Origin: Pantoea conspicua
GTDB taxonomy: Bacteria; Pseudomonadota; Gammaproteobacteria; Enterobacterales; Enterobacteriaceae
Length of the DNA stretch: 64,000 nt
Assembly: GCF_002095315.1 (NCBI RefSeq)
Contig: NZ_MLFN01000010.1
Span: 20,920-84,919, forward strand
Direction: 5' to 3'
Of the stretch, positions 10,046 through 19,633 are shown one piece after another. The notes beneath the pieces were generated by a model. That model was not told where the DNA came from. It ran no database searches and saw nothing but the letters and a program-made list of their open reading frames with translations. The position numbers and the translations under genes were made by a program. Positions within the stretch are counted from its first letter, which is position 1; the number at the start of each line of letters is the position of its first letter.

Positions 10046-10231
10046 ATGCAGAATAAGAAGTGGTTCGTTTCTTATGTGATAAAGCCGAAAGGCGAAGATC
10101 ATGTTACCGCCCATGCTTTCATTGAAGGCCAGGATGTCGAAGAGGCGCTGGAAGCCTATATGTTTGAGATTAAGAAAAACATGTCGCTGCAAACCGCAGA
10201 GATTACTCTGCTCTCGGTCAGCCTGGTGTAA
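10046..10231 (+). CDS. Hypothetical 61-residue protein
   Basis: This small cytoplasmic protein of unknown function starts MQNKKWFVSYVIKPKGED. The ATG at 10046 has an excellent GGAAGGTGA ribosome site; a GTG far upstream in frame is not credible. The sequence alternates strand-like and helix-like stretches and lacks membrane segments. It ends just before a terminator hairpin, so it likely forms a two-gene unit with the 90-residue gene upstream. Confidence 0.65.
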   Translation: MQNKKWFVSYVIKPKGEDHVTAHAFIEGQDVEEALEAYMFEIKKNMSLQTAEITLLSVSLV

Positions 10232-10247
10232 GTCAGCCTGACGCATT

Positions 10248-10269
10248 AACCTCGCTACGGCGGGGTTTT
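10248..10269 (+). terminator. Candidate terminator of the small-gene pair
   Basis: AACCTCGC (10248-10255) pairs with GCGGGGTT (10260-10267), including one G-T pair, and ends in TTTT. Confidence 0.65.
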
Positions 10270-10394
10270 ACTCTTATCGTTCAGCAGATGCCCCGACCTG
10301 CACTTCTGTTTTAGTGGCAGAATCAGCCCGCAGTTGACGCCTTCCTGATACTTTCTTCCTTTGCTGGCATCCACTTATGGCGGTCCTGAGGCGT

Positions 10395-10418
10395 AAAAAA
10401 GCCCGCATGGCGCGGGCT
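10395..10418 (-). terminator. Intrinsic terminator of adhP
   Basis: The minus-strand stem AGCCCGC/GCGGGCT is followed by six T residues (complement of 10395-10400), 22 bases after the adhP stop. Confidence 0.9.
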
Positions 10419-10439
10419 ACAGATTCGGGCGTTCAGCTG

Positions 10440-11459
10440 TCAGGCAGACTGGCCGGTAAAATCGATCACCATCCTGCCGCGGATGGTTCCCTGAATCATC
10501 TCATCGAAGATGGTATTAATTTCACCGATCTTCCGTTTGGTGACTTTAGGCACCACCTTTCCTTCTGCAGCAAACTGGGAAGCCTCAGCCAGATCGTTAC
10601 GGGTTCCGACCAGCGAGCCGACTACCTGAATACCGTCCAGCACCAGTCGCGGAATATTCAGGCTCATCTCTTCAGGCGGCAGCCCGACAGCGACAACCCG
10701 GCCACCAGCCCGGACCGCGTCAACAGCTGAGTTAAACGCCGCTTTAGCGACAGCGGTAACGACCGCCGCGTGCGCGCCACCGGTTTTTTCCTGAATAACC
10801 GCAGCCGCATCCTGAGTGGCAGAGTTGACCACCAGATCGGCCCCCATCTGTTTCGCCAGTTCAAGCTGACCCTCGCTGATATCCACGGCGATAACTTTGG
10901 CGTTGAAGACATTCTTCGCGTATTGCAGTGCGAGATTGCCCAGTCCGCCGAGTCCGTAAATAGCAATCCATTGACCGGGTTTTACTTCTGACACCTTCAC
11001 CGCTTTATAGGTGGTGACGCCAGCGCAGGTCACGCTGCTGGCCGCATAGGGGTCGAGCCCTTCCGGTACTTTGACCGAATAATCCGCCACCACGATACAC
11101 TCTTCAGCCATGCCACCGTCAACGGTATAACCGGCATTCACCACATCGCGACAGAGTGTTTCGTTACCCGCGTTACAGTATTCGCAGTGGCCGCATCCCT
11201 TGAAGAACCACGCCACGCTGGCGCGATCGCCAGGCTTGAGCGAGGTGACATCAGGTGCCACTTCCTCCACGATGCCGATACCTTCATGTCCGAGGGTCAC
11301 GCCTGTTTTATCGCCAAAGTCACCGTTCTTCACATGCAGATCGGTATGGCAAACTCCGCAGCACTCCATCCGCAGCCGTGCCTCACCGTTCTTCAGCGGG
11401 CGCAGAGTTTTCTCTACAACATCAACCTGGTGCTCACTGTTAGCAATTGCAGCTTTCAT
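10440..11459 (-). CDS. adhP: Zinc-dependent alcohol dehydrogenase AdhP
   Basis: This is an NAD-dependent medium-chain alcohol dehydrogenase interconverting ethanol or other primary alcohols and aldehydes. Catalytic zinc ligands are visible: Cys in [10 protein letters not shown] and His in [10 protein letters not shown]. Four structural-zinc cysteines lie in [16 protein letters not shown]. The Rossmann motif [14 protein letters not shown] lies near residue 175. The ATG at 11459 ([10 protein letters not shown]) is preferred because GGGAGGT sits 6 bases upstream; the ATG two codons earlier would abut the ribosome site. The product is 339 residues, a full-length enzyme. It is transcribed alone. 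Confidence 0.93.
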   Translation of the reverse strand: MKAAIANSEHQVDVVEKTLRPLKNGEARLRMECCGVCHTDLHVKNGDFGDKTGVTLGHEGIGIVEEVAPDVTSLKPGDRASVAWFFKGCGHCEYCNAGNETLCRDVVNAGYTVDGGMAEECIVVADYSVKVPEGLDPYAASSVTCAGVTTYKAVKVSEVKPGQWIAIYGLGGLGNLALQYAKNVFNAKVIAVDISEGQLELAKQMGADLVVNSATQDAAAVIQEKTGGAHAAVVTAVAKAAFNSAVDAVRAGGRVVAVGLPPEEMSLNIPRLVLDGIQVVGSLVGTRNDLAEASQFAAEGKVVPKVTKRKIGEINTIFDEMIQGTIRGRMVIDFTGQSA

Positions 11460-11658
11460 AAACATACCTCCCTTTGATTGAGCTGTAAGGATAAGCCAGA
11501 CGCGAGCGATAACAAGTTTACTGGCGGAATGAGCGTGGTGGCAGGTGAATTTTCTCTGGATTAAGGCGGTACAGGCTCCAGCAGAGTGGAAAAAAGGGCG
11601 ATGGAGTGGGGATCAACTTATTGATTTAATTGACATTGAGAAAGGTCAGGTACTAAAC

Positions 11659-11758
11659 AAAAAAAGACCGAATACGATTCCTATATTCGGTCCAGGGAAA
11701 TGGCTCTCAGGGAGCCGTGCGCTAAAAGTTGGCATTCTTGCAGGCGGTGTCGCCTTGC
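11659..11758 (-). ncRNA. sdsR: SdsR (RyeB) small regulatory RNA
   Basis: The minus strand begins GCAAGGCGAC and continues with the highly conserved core ATGCCAACTTTTAGCGCACG. It ends in a terminator hairpin (ACCGAATA...TATTCGGT region, 11667-11691) followed by seven T residues. This is the sigma-S dependent Hfq-binding RNA SdsR, known in enterobacteria between pphA and yebY; here it sits next to yebY as expected. A sigma-S style -10 (CTAATCT) lies 7 bases upstream of the proposed 5' end. The opposite strand should encode the antisense RNA SraC/RyeA, whose ends I cannot place. pphA is not present. Confidence 0.92.
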
Positions 11759-11891
11759 AATTTAAGATTAGATCAGCGTGCAGGATTTGCCAGCCAGCAC
11801 GAGGCTGGAGGCCGGAATCTGGAACAGTTTGTGATCGCAACGGCAGAAAACAGTAGAATTGGGGTACAGCGTGGCGCTGTACCCGGCGGGT

Positions 11892-12239
11892 TTATTTACC
11901 GCACAGCGCCTGGGTGCGCTCAACAATCGGCTGCAGGCTCATCATATGGCCCGGATTGGCTTTGTCTTCGCTCTGAATCACACTGATCGGCTGCGCTTTC
12001 ACCTGTTTATTTTTAAACAGCTGCTCAGCCTTGTCATTCAGCGGATACTGCATCAGGGTGCTGGGGTTAATGGCAAATAGCGAACCGTCTTTTTCGCAGG
12101 TCAGCATCACCTCTTCACGGTTGAACGGCCATTTGTCTTTACCGATTTCAAAGCGGCTGACGGTAATGATCTGCGCCGCCAGCGCCTGGCCGCATACGGA
12201 TAACAACAGGACTGCGGGAATCACTTTCTTCAGCAACAT
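11892..12239 (-). CDS. yebY: YebY family exported protein (DUF2511)
   Basis: This 115-residue secreted protein carries a clear signal peptide ([21 protein letters not shown], cleavage near residue 22). Two cysteines remain in the mature chain (MLTCEKDG and QALCGK), which could form a disulfide. It corresponds to E. coli YebY, encoded next to the copper-related yebZ and yobA. The same order is kept here, 31 bases after the CopD gene, so the three are probably one operon. The biochemical role is not established; a link to periplasmic copper handling is inferred from its neighbours. Confidence 0.88.
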   Translation of the reverse strand: MLLKKVIPAVLLLSVCGQALAAQIITVSRFEIGKDKWPFNREEVMLTCEKDGSLFAINPSTLMQYPLNDKAEQLFKNKQVKAQPISVIQSEDKANPGHMMSLQPIVERTQALCGK

Positions 12240-12270
12240 AACTTACCTTTACACATTTCTTAAATAATAT

Positions 12271-13149
12271 TCAGGCCGGCGACAGCGTGGCAAAAACGCT
12301 GACCAGCCCAACCACGCCACACGCCAGCAACAGTTCCAGCTGGGTCATGCGGATAAATTTTTGCTGCGTCCTACTGCCCGCCAGACGAAAGCGTGGCACC
12401 AGCCAGTAACGATTGATCAGCGCTACCAGCACCATTAACGCCACCAGCAACACCTTCCACAGCAGTAATGTCACATAAGGTGAATCAGGCCATGTCGGCG
12501 GCCAGCCGAGGATCATCAGACTGTTACTCACGCCAGTCAGCAGCGTTAACGCGACGGCCAGATGACCATAACGGGAAAAACGCATCATGGTATGGATAGC
12601 ATCAGTACGGCACTCGATCTGGCGCGCCTCGCGCATCAACAGCAGCAACGGTAACAAACCACCGGCCCAGAACGCTGCAGCAATCAGATGCAACGCCTGA
12701 TTGATCTGATGTAGCAGGCCCGACCAGCCCTCCCGCATCGCCGCGTGTCCGGTTAAGGCCAGAGCGACCAGTTGTAACACGCCCGCCAGCAGCAGTGTCT
12801 GCGCCTGCAGCCGTCCCTTCAGCCATAGCCCTGCAACGGCCAGGACGCTGAACAGTATCTCCCACTGCCATACGGCGCCAAAGCGGGTACCCAGCACCGC
12901 CAGCCAGATGGCACCCTCGGCCAGGTTGGCGCTGTCGCCGCTCATTAATACGTTCTGGCAGGCCAGCATTGTCAGTGCGCTCAGCAGCGCCAGCCACGTG
13001 CTCCACTGCAATAAGGGATTTAAGCCCATCGCCAGCCGTGGACGGTAGCGTGCCGGTGCCAGTAGCGCACAGTAACCTGCGCTCGCGGTCAGCAGCATCA
13101 GGGCGGCAAAATGCAGCCAGCGCAGACTCACCCAGAGGGTTTCCACCAC
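12271..13149 (-). CDS. yebZ: Copper resistance D family membrane protein YebZ
   Basis: This is a 292-residue inner-membrane protein of the CopD/PcoD family, proposed to move copper across the membrane together with CopC. About eight hydrophobic segments are visible. Membrane-facing histidines occur in LRWLHFAALMLL near residue 12 and in LTGHAAMREGWSG near residue 133. The gene sits two bases after the CopC-like gene and before yebY, as in E. coli. No truncation is seen. Whether copper import or another role applies in this organism is inference from the family. Confidence 0.9.
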   Translation of the reverse strand: MVETLWVSLRWLHFAALMLLTASAGYCALLAPARYRPRLAMGLNPLLQWSTWLALLSALTMLACQNVLMSGDSANLAEGAIWLAVLGTRFGAVWQWEILFSVLAVAGLWLKGRLQAQTLLLAGVLQLVALALTGHAAMREGWSGLLHQINQALHLIAAAFWAGGLLPLLLLMREARQIECRTDAIHTMMRFSRYGHLAVALTLLTGVSNSLMILGWPPTWPDSPYVTLLLWKVLLVALMVLVALINRYWLVPRFRLAGSRTQQKFIRMTQLELLLACGVVGLVSVFATLSPA

Positions 13150-13151
13150 GT

Positions 13152-13529
13152 TTATTTCACGCTGAAGTGGTAGCTTCCTGAGGTTTTGTGCCCGTCAACC
13201 GACAGCACATGCCAGTTAACCTGATAGTCGCCAGCTTTAAGCGGCTGGTTCAGATCAACAATCAGATGACTGGCCTGTTTCGCCCCGACACGCACTTTGC
13301 CGGTCGCCACCGGCTGTTGTGCCGCATCCAGTAAGGTCACACCGCTGAATGCCGCCTCAATATCTTCGCTAAAATCAAGCGTCAGCGCATCCGCTGAAGA
13401 GGACACCTGCGCGTTGGCCGCCGGGTCTGATGACTGAAGATGAGCATGGGCCAGCGCAAACTGACTGAAACTCAGGCCAGCGACAACCGCCAGCGCAGTG
13501 ATCATGCGGGAAACCACTTTTTTCTGCAT
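13152..13529 (-). CDS. yobA: CopC-domain periplasmic protein YobA
   Basis: The 125-residue product has a signal peptide ending in SQFALAHA; the histidine that follows cleavage (HAHLQSSDPA) is the typical copper-binding N-terminal His of mature CopC. The single CopC beta-sandwich domain ends with SVDGHKTSGSYHFSVK, which holds further conserved histidines. It heads the yobA-yebZ-yebY set, with stop and start codons nearly touching, and is probably exported by Sec. Copper binding is known for the family and is supported here by the retained His residues. Confidence 0.93.
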   Translation of the reverse strand: MQKKVVSRMITALAVVAGLSFSQFALAHAHLQSSDPAANAQVSSSADALTLDFSEDIEAAFSGVTLLDAAQQPVATGKVRVGAKQASHLIVDLNQPLKAGDYQVNWHVLSVDGHKTSGSYHFSVK

Positions 13530-13680
13530 AAGATCATCCTTTTAACAACCGTTGAAGCGACAAACGTGGCGAAAGGATACGCTGCTCTATTTATGGTGTC
13601 GAGGCCAGCGATGCGATCCTTAACCCTTGATTCAGACCGGGGAAAACATTACTTTTGCCCCACATCATCAGGAGAACACT

Positions 13681-13911
13681 ATGAGTCATAACCTTGCCCG
13701 GCTGTCCCGGGAAGAGAAAGACAAAATCAATGTCGATTTGGCCGCAGCGGGCGTGGCGTTCAAAGAGCGCTATAACATGCCGGTGGTGGCAGAGATGGTC
13801 GCTCAGGAACAGCCCGAGGCGCTACGCGACTGGTTTCGTCAGCGTCTGATGCACTACCGTCAGGCGTCACTCAGCCTGTCGCGCCTGCCTTATGAACCGA
13901 AGATGAAATAA
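13681..13911 (+). CDS. holE: DNA polymerase III theta subunit HolE
   Basis: HolE is the small subunit that binds and stabilises the epsilon proofreading exonuclease in the polymerase III core. The 76-residue product keeps the family core [18 protein letters not shown] and the C-terminal [10 protein letters not shown]. The start ATG at 13681 follows CAGGAG. Its stop codon overlaps the first possible start of exoX, so the two are translationally coupled, giving a two-gene unit of exonuclease-related proteins. Confidence 0.95.
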   Translation: MSHNLARLSREEKDKINVDLAAAGVAFKERYNMPVVAEMVAQEQPEALRDWFRQRLMHYRQASLSLSRLPYEPKMK

Positions 13912-13913
13912 TG

Positions 13914-14582
13914 ATGTTACGCGTAATTGATACCGAAACCTGCGGCCTGCAGGGCGGCGTGGTGGAAGTGGCCTCGGTGGATGTGATCAATGGCCAGATT
14001 GTTAACCCGATGAGCGATCTGATCCTGCCTGACCGCCCTATCAGTCGGCAGGCGATGGCGGTGCATCGCATTACCGAAGCGATGGTGGCCGACAAGCCGA
14101 CCATTGAACAGGCGATTTCCCGCTACCACGGCAGCGCCTTCTACGTGGCGCATAACGCCAGCTTCGATCGTCGCATGCTGCCAGAGATGTACGGTGAGTG
14201 GATCTGTACCATGCAGCTGGCGCGTCAGCTGTGGCCGGGAATCAAATATGGCAATCAGGCACTACGGCATTCGCTGAAGCTGGACGTCACGCCGCCCGCC
14301 GATCTGCATGCGCACCGCGCGCTCTATGACTGTTATGTCACCGCCGCGCTGTTAATACGCATCATGGAGACTTCAGGCTGGGGCGCATCCGAGATGATTG
14401 TGCGCTCGCAACCGGCGGCCCAGCGCGACGATGTTCTGCCGTTCGGCAAGTATCGTGGCCAGGCGATTGCGGTGATCGCCCGCAAAGATCCGGGCTACCT
14501 GAAATGGATGCTGGATAACGTGGCCGATCTGCGCCCGCCATTACGGCAGGCGCTACGGAAATACCTCAGCGAGGCTCAGTAA
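13914..14582 (+). CDS. exoX: Exodeoxyribonuclease X
   Basis: ExoX is a DnaQ-family 3'-5' exonuclease involved in mismatch repair and UV tolerance. ExoI (RIDTETCGL near residue 4) contains the first catalytic Asp and Glu, ExoII is [10 protein letters not shown], and ExoIII is [10 protein letters not shown]. The C-terminal FGKYRGQAI segment is also typical. The ATG at 13914 gives 222 residues and the family start MLRVIDTE; an ATG three bases earlier, overlapping the holE stop, is an alternative. The gene overlaps the end of ptrB by 7 bases tail to tail. Confidence 0.94.
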   Translation: MLRVIDTETCGLQGGVVEVASVDVINGQIVNPMSDLILPDRPISRQAMAVHRITEAMVADKPTIEQAISRYHGSAFYVAHNASFDRRMLPEMYGEWICTMQLARQLWPGIKYGNQALRHSLKLDVTPPADLHAHRALYDCYVTAALLIRIMETSGWGASEMIVRSQPAAQRDDVLPFGKYRGQAIAVIARKDPGYLKWMLDNVADLRPPLRQALRKYLSEAQ

Positions 14583-16639
14583 TCTCCGGCCGGGGGTAGC
14601 GTCCCCTGCGCCAGCCCGAGGATAAAGGTGTACTCCATCGCCACCCCTTCGTAGGCTTTATAGCGACCGGACTTGCCGCCGTGGCCGGCATCCATGTCGG
14701 TACAGAGCAGCAACAGGTTAGTATCGGTTTTCATTGATCTTAGCTTCGCCACCCATTTTGCCGGCTCCCAGTACTGCACCTGCGAATCATGCAGGCCGGT
14801 GGTCACCAGCAAATGGGGATAGGCTTTAGCTTCGATGTTGTCGTAAGGGCTGTACTGGCGGATGTAGTGATAGAACTCCGCCTGACTGGGGTTGCCCCAC
14901 TCGTCATATTCGCCGGTGGTCAGTGGGATCGACTCATCGAGCATGGTGGTCACCACATCCACAAACGGCACCTGCGCCACCACGCCGTGGAAACGCTGTG
15001 GTACCATATTGATTACCGCGCCCATCAGCAGCCCGCCGGCGCTGCCACCCATCGCGTAGAGCCGTTCAGGATGCCCGATGCCACGCGCTACCAACGCATT
15101 GGTCACGTCGATAAAATCGGTAAAGCTATTCATTTTATTCAGCAGGCGGCCCGCATCGTACCATTGCTGGCCTAACTCACCGCCGCCGCGAACCTGAACC
15201 AGCGCGTACACAAAGCCGCGGTCCAGCAGACTCAGACGGCTGACGCTGAAATCGGCATCCATACTGCTGCCATAAGCGCCGTAGCCGTAGACCAGCATCG
15301 GATTCTGCCCCGGTTGATAATACTTACGGTTATAGACCAGCGAAACCGGCACTTCGGTGCCATCGCTGACTTTGATCCAGTGATGCTCGCTTTTGTAGTC
15401 GTCCGCGTTAAAGCCTTTTACCGCCGTCTGCTTCAGGATGCGACGTTCACCGGTATCCATATCCAGCTCAAACAGCGTGGTCGGGGTGGTCAATGATGAG
15501 TAGCCGTATCGCAGTTTACTGGTGCGTGGCGTCGGGTTGTAGGCCAGCCAGGTAACATAAGTCGGATCGTCAAACGCGATGCCACTGTTTTCGCCGCTGG
15601 CCCAGTTAATCTGCCGCAGGCTGGTCAGCCCGCGCTGGCGCTCCTCCACCACCAGCCAGTCACGGAACAGCTGGAAATCTTCCATCACCACGTGATCCCG
15701 CGCCGGGATCAGCGTCTCCCAGCGGGATTCAGGCAGATAACGGGTGCGATAAAGCCCGAAGTTTTTGCCGTCACGGTTCGAGCGGATAAAGAACTGATGA
15801 TCGTAATGGTCAATGCTGTACTCATGATCGCGGCGGCGCGGCAGGAATACATGCGGTAGCGCATCCGGAAAGTTAGCGTCGATCAGCTGAATTTCACTGG
15901 TGGTGGTGCTGAACAGCGCGATCAGGATGAACTGTTTTGACGTGGTTTTATGCACGCTGAGGTGAAACGTATCATCCTTCTCCTCATACACCAGCTGGTC
16001 GTCGCGCTGCGGCGTTCCCAGTTCATGCCGCCAGACCTGATAAGAAAGCAGCGTCTGCGGATGCTTCTGCACATAGTAAACGGTGCGGGAATCGTTGCCC
16101 CAGGCAAAGCTGGAAGAGGCATTGCTTAGCACTTCAGGGTACCAACTGCCGCTCTGCAGATTGCGGAAGCGGATACCATATTGCCGCCGTGACAGAAAAT
16201 CCTCGGCCAGCGCCATCACCTGGTTATCCGGGCTGATGTGCAGCGCGCCCATGGTGTAGAACTCACTGTGCGAGGCACGCTGATTGGCATCAAGCAGCAG
16301 GGTCCAATCATCTGATTTCACGCTGTCGGCGGGTTGTCGATAATAAGCCGGATATTCATTGCCGCTCTGATAGCGACTCTGATAACGATACCCGTTCTTC
16401 ACATAGGGCACCGAATGGTCTTCCGGCGGCAGACGATCGATGATCTCTTTGAGTACCCGCTCCTGTAGCGGTTGCTGAGAGGCCATGATTTTGCGGCCAT
16501 AATTATTTTCAGCCCGCAGGTAATCAAGGACCTCGTTATCTTCACGTTTGTCGTCGCGTAGCCAGTAGTAATTATCGACGCGCGTTTCACCATGCAGCGT
16601 CATCTCATGCGGTATTTTCTTTGCGATGGGTGCTTTCAT
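14576..16639 (-). CDS. ptrB: Oligopeptidase B (protease II)
   Basis: PtrB is a cytoplasmic serine peptidase of family S9A that cuts short peptides after Arg and Lys. The 687-residue product has an N-terminal seven-bladed propeller and a C-terminal alpha/beta hydrolase domain. The nucleophile serine is in [13 protein letters not shown], the aspartate in [12 protein letters not shown] and the histidine in [12 protein letters not shown]. The start at 16639 ([13 protein letters not shown]) follows ACGGATGTC; an in-frame ATG 45 bases upstream would add a non-family extension. It converges on exoX. Confidence 0.94.
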   Translation of the reverse strand: MKAPIAKKIPHEMTLHGETRVDNYYWLRDDKREDNEVLDYLRAENNYGRKIMASQQPLQERVLKEIIDRLPPEDHSVPYVKNGYRYQSRYQSGNEYPAYYRQPADSVKSDDWTLLLDANQRASHSEFYTMGALHISPDNQVMALAEDFLSRRQYGIRFRNLQSGSWYPEVLSNASSSFAWGNDSRTVYYVQKHPQTLLSYQVWRHELGTPQRDDQLVYEEKDDTFHLSVHKTTSKQFILIALFSTTTSEIQLIDANFPDALPHVFLPRRRDHEYSIDHYDHQFFIRSNRDGKNFGLYRTRYLPESRWETLIPARDHVVMEDFQLFRDWLVVEERQRGLTSLRQINWASGENSGIAFDDPTYVTWLAYNPTPRTSKLRYGYSSLTTPTTLFELDMDTGERRILKQTAVKGFNADDYKSEHHWIKVSDGTEVPVSLVYNRKYYQPGQNPMLVYGYGAYGSSMDADFSVSRLSLLDRGFVYALVQVRGGGELGQQWYDAGRLLNKMNSFTDFIDVTNALVARGIGHPERLYAMGGSAGGLLMGAVINMVPQRFHGVVAQVPFVDVVTTMLDESIPLTTGEYDEWGNPSQAEFYHYIRQYSPYDNIEAKAYPHLLVTTGLHDSQVQYWEPAKWVAKLRSMKTDTNLLLLCTDMDAGHGGKSGRYKAYEGVAMEYTFILGLAQGTLPPAGDY

Positions 16640-16724
16640 GACATCCGTCTCCGTGAAAGTAATGATTTGTAAGCGTGGCACCAAAGGCGCAGGAAGCCAA
16701 GCATCAACGGGTACGGAAACAGCA

Positions 16725-16748
16725 AGCTGGCCACCGGAGGTGGCCAGT
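16725..16748 (-). terminator. Candidate hairpin after yebE
   Basis: CTGGCCACC and GGTGGCCAG form a strong stem around 16725-16748 directly after the yebE stop. The following minus-strand bases are only partly T-rich, so termination is plausible rather than certain. Confidence 0.55.
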
Positions 16749-16753
16749 CAGGA

Positions 16754-17410
16754 TTAACTGGCGGGTAAACGGGCCTTCTCAGCCACGATATCCTGCTGAA
16801 TACCGTCGCGGACATCCTGCGGAATTTTAAGCGCATCGCCCAGCGCCGACAGATAACTGCGTTCCATAAAATGATCGACGTCGATCGCGGCGCAGCTCAG
16901 GAAGTAAAGCTCCAGCGCCTCCTCTTCATTCTTCACGTCGGCGGCCAGCCACTGCGGATCGAGTGGGCGGTTCATCGCTTTCTGAATCAGCTGTTCCGCC
17001 TCCTGACCGTAACCGGACTGATGAATATTCTGCTCAATTGCTGCCCGTTCCTGATCGTCGATGTGACCATCACTTTTGGCGGCAAAGACCAGCGCCGTGA
17101 CCAGACGTTCGGCGCGCAGGTCAATGGGCGTCTGTGCTGCGCCAAAGTCAGGTTCATTCTGGTGCGCTTCGCTGACCCGCTGCTTATATTTGTTCCACAG
17201 CACCGCGCCAGCGGCAGCACCACCGCCAATGATCAGCGCTTTACCGCCATATTTGGTTAACAGTTTGCGCGACGATTTACTGGAAATCAGCATACCCGCC
17301 AGGCCGCCCAACGCGCCCGGTGCCAGCATATCGCTTAAACCACCGCCAGACTTGCTGTCACCGCCCTTCTTTGCCAGTACCGACTGAATTTGTTGTAACC
17401 AGTTATTCAT
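16754..17410 (-). CDS. yebE: YebE inner membrane protein (DUF533)
   Basis: This 218-residue protein matches YebE of E. coli. A glycine-rich N-terminal region ([18 protein letters not shown]) precedes a hydrophobic stretch around residues 65-80 ([16 protein letters not shown]). A soluble TerB-like C-terminal domain follows, containing [19 protein letters not shown] with acidic residues that may bind metal. The ATG at 17410 ([12 protein letters not shown]) matches the family start; an in-frame ATG 33 bases upstream is less likely. In E. coli the gene belongs to envelope-stress responses; no such promoter was identified here. Confidence 0.88.
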   Translation of the reverse strand: MNNWLQQIQSVLAKKGGDSKSGGGLSDMLAPGALGGLAGMLISSKSSRKLLTKYGGKALIIGGGAAAGAVLWNKYKQRVSEAHQNEPDFGAAQTPIDLRAERLVTALVFAAKSDGHIDDQERAAIEQNIHQSGYGQEAEQLIQKAMNRPLDPQWLAADVKNEEEALELYFLSCAAIDVDHFMERSYLSALGDALKIPQDVRDGIQQDIVAEKARLPAS

Positions 17411-17522
17411 CATCCACTCCTGTTTAAGATGGTAGTCCGTCATCCTGACGAAAAAGATGTCAGGAAACGTCAGAGCGGGAAAAGTAAGGCAAACAGCTGT
17501 TCGTTCGGTAAGAAAGATGAGT

Positions 17523-17545
17523 GCGCAATCGTTTTCGTTTATACT
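17523..17545 (+). promoter_or_regulatory. PurR box overlapping the purT promoter
   Basis: GCGCAATCGTTTTCGT (17523-17538) agrees closely with the PurR operator consensus ACGCAAACGTTTTCGT. A -10-like TATACT (17540-17545) follows immediately. Repression by PurR with hypoxanthine or guanine is known for purine genes, including purT. Confidence 0.85.
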
Positions 17546-17578
17546 GCGCGCGCATTTTGTGACTGCTTAGGTGAATTT

Positions 17579-18757
17579 ATGACGACTCTCGGAACCGCGC
17601 TGCGCCCTTCGGCCACGCGCGTGATGCTATTGGGTTCAGGTGAACTGGGTAAAGAGGTGGCGCTGGAGTGTCAGCGTCTGGGTGTGGAAGTGATTGCCGT
17701 CGATCGCTACGCGGATGCCCCGGCAATGCAGGTGGCACATCGCAGTCATGTAATTAACATGCTGGATGGTGTGGCGCTGGCCGCGCTGATCGCGCAGGAA
17801 AAACCTGACTTCGTGGTGCCGGAAATCGAAGCCATCGCCACCGACACACTGGTTGCGCTGGAGCAGCAGGGACAGCGCGTGGTGCCGACCGCCCGTGCAG
17901 CACAACTGACCATGAATCGCGAAGGCATTCGCCGTCTGGCTGCCGAAGCGCTGTCGCTGCCGACCTCCCGTTACTGCTTCGCCGACAGCAAAGCGCGTTT
18001 CGATCAGGCCGCTGCAGAGATCGGCTTTCCCTGCATCGTGAAACCGGTGATGAGCTCTTCCGGCAAGGGCCAGAGCTTTATCCGTGATGCCAGCCAGCTG
18101 GACAGCGCATGGGAATATGCACAGCAAGGCGGTCGCGCCGGTGCCGGTCGGGTGATCGTTGAAGGTGTCGTCACGTTTGATTTTGAAATTACCCTGCTGA
18201 CCATCAGTGCGGTAGACGGTATTCATTTCTGCGCACCGATTGGCCATCGTCAGGAAGATGGCGATTACCGTGAATCCTGGCAACCCCAGCAGATGAGCGA
18301 TCTGGCGCTGCAGCGGGCGCAGGCGATTGCGGCTCAGGTGGTTGAGGCGCTGGGCGGATACGGTCTGTTTGGCGTTGAGCTGTTTGTCTGCGGTGATGAG
18401 GTGATCTTCAGCGAAGTGTCGCCACGTCCACATGACACCGGCATGGTGACGCTGATTTCACAGGATCTGTCGGAGTTTGCGCTGCACGTCCGTGCTTTCC
18501 TCGGTCTGCCGATTGGCGGCATCCGCCAGTACGGCCCTGCTGCCTCGGCGGTGATCCTGCCGCAGCTGACCAGCCAGAATGTGCAGTTCGTGAATGTCGA
18601 GGCGGCGTTGGGTGCCGGTCTGCAACTCCGTCTGTTCGGCAAGCCAGAGATCAGCGGTCAGCGCCGACTGGGCGTGGCGCTGGCCAGCGGTGACACCACC
18701 ACTCAGGCGATTGCACGTGCGGTTGCCAGCGCGGCAGCGGTGACGGTCGAGGGATAA
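17579..18757 (+). CDS. purT: Formate-dependent GAR transformylase PurT
   Basis: PurT makes formylglycinamide ribonucleotide from GAR, formate and ATP, the folate-independent version of step three of purine synthesis. The 392-residue ATP-grasp enzyme shows [14 protein letters not shown] at the N terminus, the ATP loop [16 protein letters not shown] and the metal-binding region [20 protein letters not shown]. The ATG at 17579 gives the family start [10 protein letters not shown]; the frame is open upstream but that part covers the promoter. A PurR box precedes it. It is transcribed alone toward a hairpin shared with eda. Confidence 0.96.
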   Translation: MTTLGTALRPSATRVMLLGSGELGKEVALECQRLGVEVIAVDRYADAPAMQVAHRSHVINMLDGVALAALIAQEKPDFVVPEIEAIATDTLVALEQQGQRVVPTARAAQLTMNREGIRRLAAEALSLPTSRYCFADSKARFDQAAAEIGFPCIVKPVMSSSGKGQSFIRDASQLDSAWEYAQQGGRAGAGRVIVEGVVTFDFEITLLTISAVDGIHFCAPIGHRQEDGDYRESWQPQQMSDLALQRAQAIAAQVVEALGGYGLFGVELFVCGDEVIFSEVSPRPHDTGMVTLISQDLSEFALHVRAFLGLPIGGIRQYGPAASAVILPQLTSQNVQFVNVEAALGAGLQLRLFGKPEISGQRRLGVALASGDTTTQAIARAVASAAAVTVEG

Positions 18758-18761
18758 GATA

Positions 18762-18789
18762 CAGGCGGTGAGCCTGTGCTCACCGCCTG
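18762..18789. terminator. Bidirectional hairpin between purT and eda
   Basis: CAGGCGGTGAG (18762-18772) pairs perfectly with CTCACCGCCTG (18779-18789) between the converging stops of purT and eda. No long T-run is present on either side. Confidence 0.7.
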
Positions 18790-18792
18790 AAC

Positions 18793-19431
18793 TTACTTCG
18801 CCCCTTCTACCGCTTCACGCGCCAGTCGGGTAATCCGATCCCAGTCGCCCGCTTCCAGCGCATCGTTAGGCACCAGCCACGAACCGCCAATGCACAGCAC
18901 GCTTTTCAGCGCCAGATAATCACGGTAGTTGGCCGGAGAGATACCGCCGGTCGGGCAGAAACGCACCTGTGGGAAAGGCCCGCCAATCGCCTGCAGCGCT
19001 TTCACGCCGCCGTTGGCTTCCGCTGGAAAGAATTTAAATTCACGCAGGCCGTAGTCCATGCCGGTCATCAGTTCTGAAACGGTGCTGATGCCAGGAATCA
19101 ACGGAACCGGGCCTTCAACAGCGGCTTTCAGTAACGACTCAGTGACGCCAGGGCTGATGATGAACTGCGCGCCAGCCTCGGTCACTTCCTGCAGTTGCTG
19201 AGGATTAATCACCGTACCCGCGCCAACAATCGCTTCCGGCACTTCTTTAATCATCGCACGCAGCGCATCCATTGCCACCGGCGTACGCAGCGTGACTTCC
19301 AGCACACGGACACCACCCGCGACCAGCGCTTTCGCCATCGGGACCGCATGTTCCAGCTTGTTCACCACGATCACCGGCACGACCGGTCCGGTGGTCAGAA
19401 TCTGTTCAGCACTTGTTTTCCAGTTCTTCAT
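18793..19431 (-). CDS. eda: KDPG/KHG aldolase Eda
   Basis: Eda splits 2-keto-3-deoxy-6-phosphogluconate into pyruvate and glyceraldehyde 3-phosphate, and also acts on 4-hydroxy-2-oxoglutarate. The 212-residue class I aldolase has the catalytic Glu in [16 protein letters not shown] and the Schiff-base Lys in [14 protein letters not shown]. Phosphate binding is by [13 protein letters not shown]. The start at 19431 ([12 protein letters not shown]) is the family start, with an in-frame extension upstream that should be ignored. In E. coli edd lies between zwf and eda; here it is absent. Confidence 0.95.
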   Translation of the reverse strand: MKNWKTSAEQILTTGPVVPVIVVNKLEHAVPMAKALVAGGVRVLEVTLRTPVAMDALRAMIKEVPEAIVGAGTVINPQQLQEVTEAGAQFIISPGVTESLLKAAVEGPVPLIPGISTVSELMTGMDYGLREFKFFPAEANGGVKALQAIGGPFPQVRFCPTGGISPANYRDYLALKSVLCIGGSWLVPNDALEAGDWDRITRLAREAVEGAK

Positions 19432-19594
19432 CACTTCCCCTTGCTTGATAACACCGGGATTAGCGGCCCGGTCATGGAGCCTCGGCTCCTGCCCTGTTAA
19501 TTGCGCCACTACCATACATGATTCAGTTCCTGAGCGTCCATCGCCCGACGCGTTTTTTGAAACGCCAGTTCACTTTTCTTCGATCGCACCGGGC

Positions 19595-19621
19595 AAAAAA
19601 AAGGCCCGCACGGTGCGGGCC
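19595..19621 (-). terminator. Intrinsic terminator of zwf
   Basis: GGCCCGCA (19603-19610) pairs with TGCGGGCC (19614-19621); the minus-strand stem ends in eight T residues. Its presence separates zwf from eda transcription, unlike the E. coli edd-eda layout. Confidence 0.9.
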
Positions 19622-19633
19622 TCAGAGCATCAG

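Noticed and set aside
11545..11856. A 103-codon plus-strand frame opposite SdsR
   Set aside because: It overlaps a highly conserved small RNA on the other strand, has no ribosome site and no family resemblance; more likely part of the antisense RNA.
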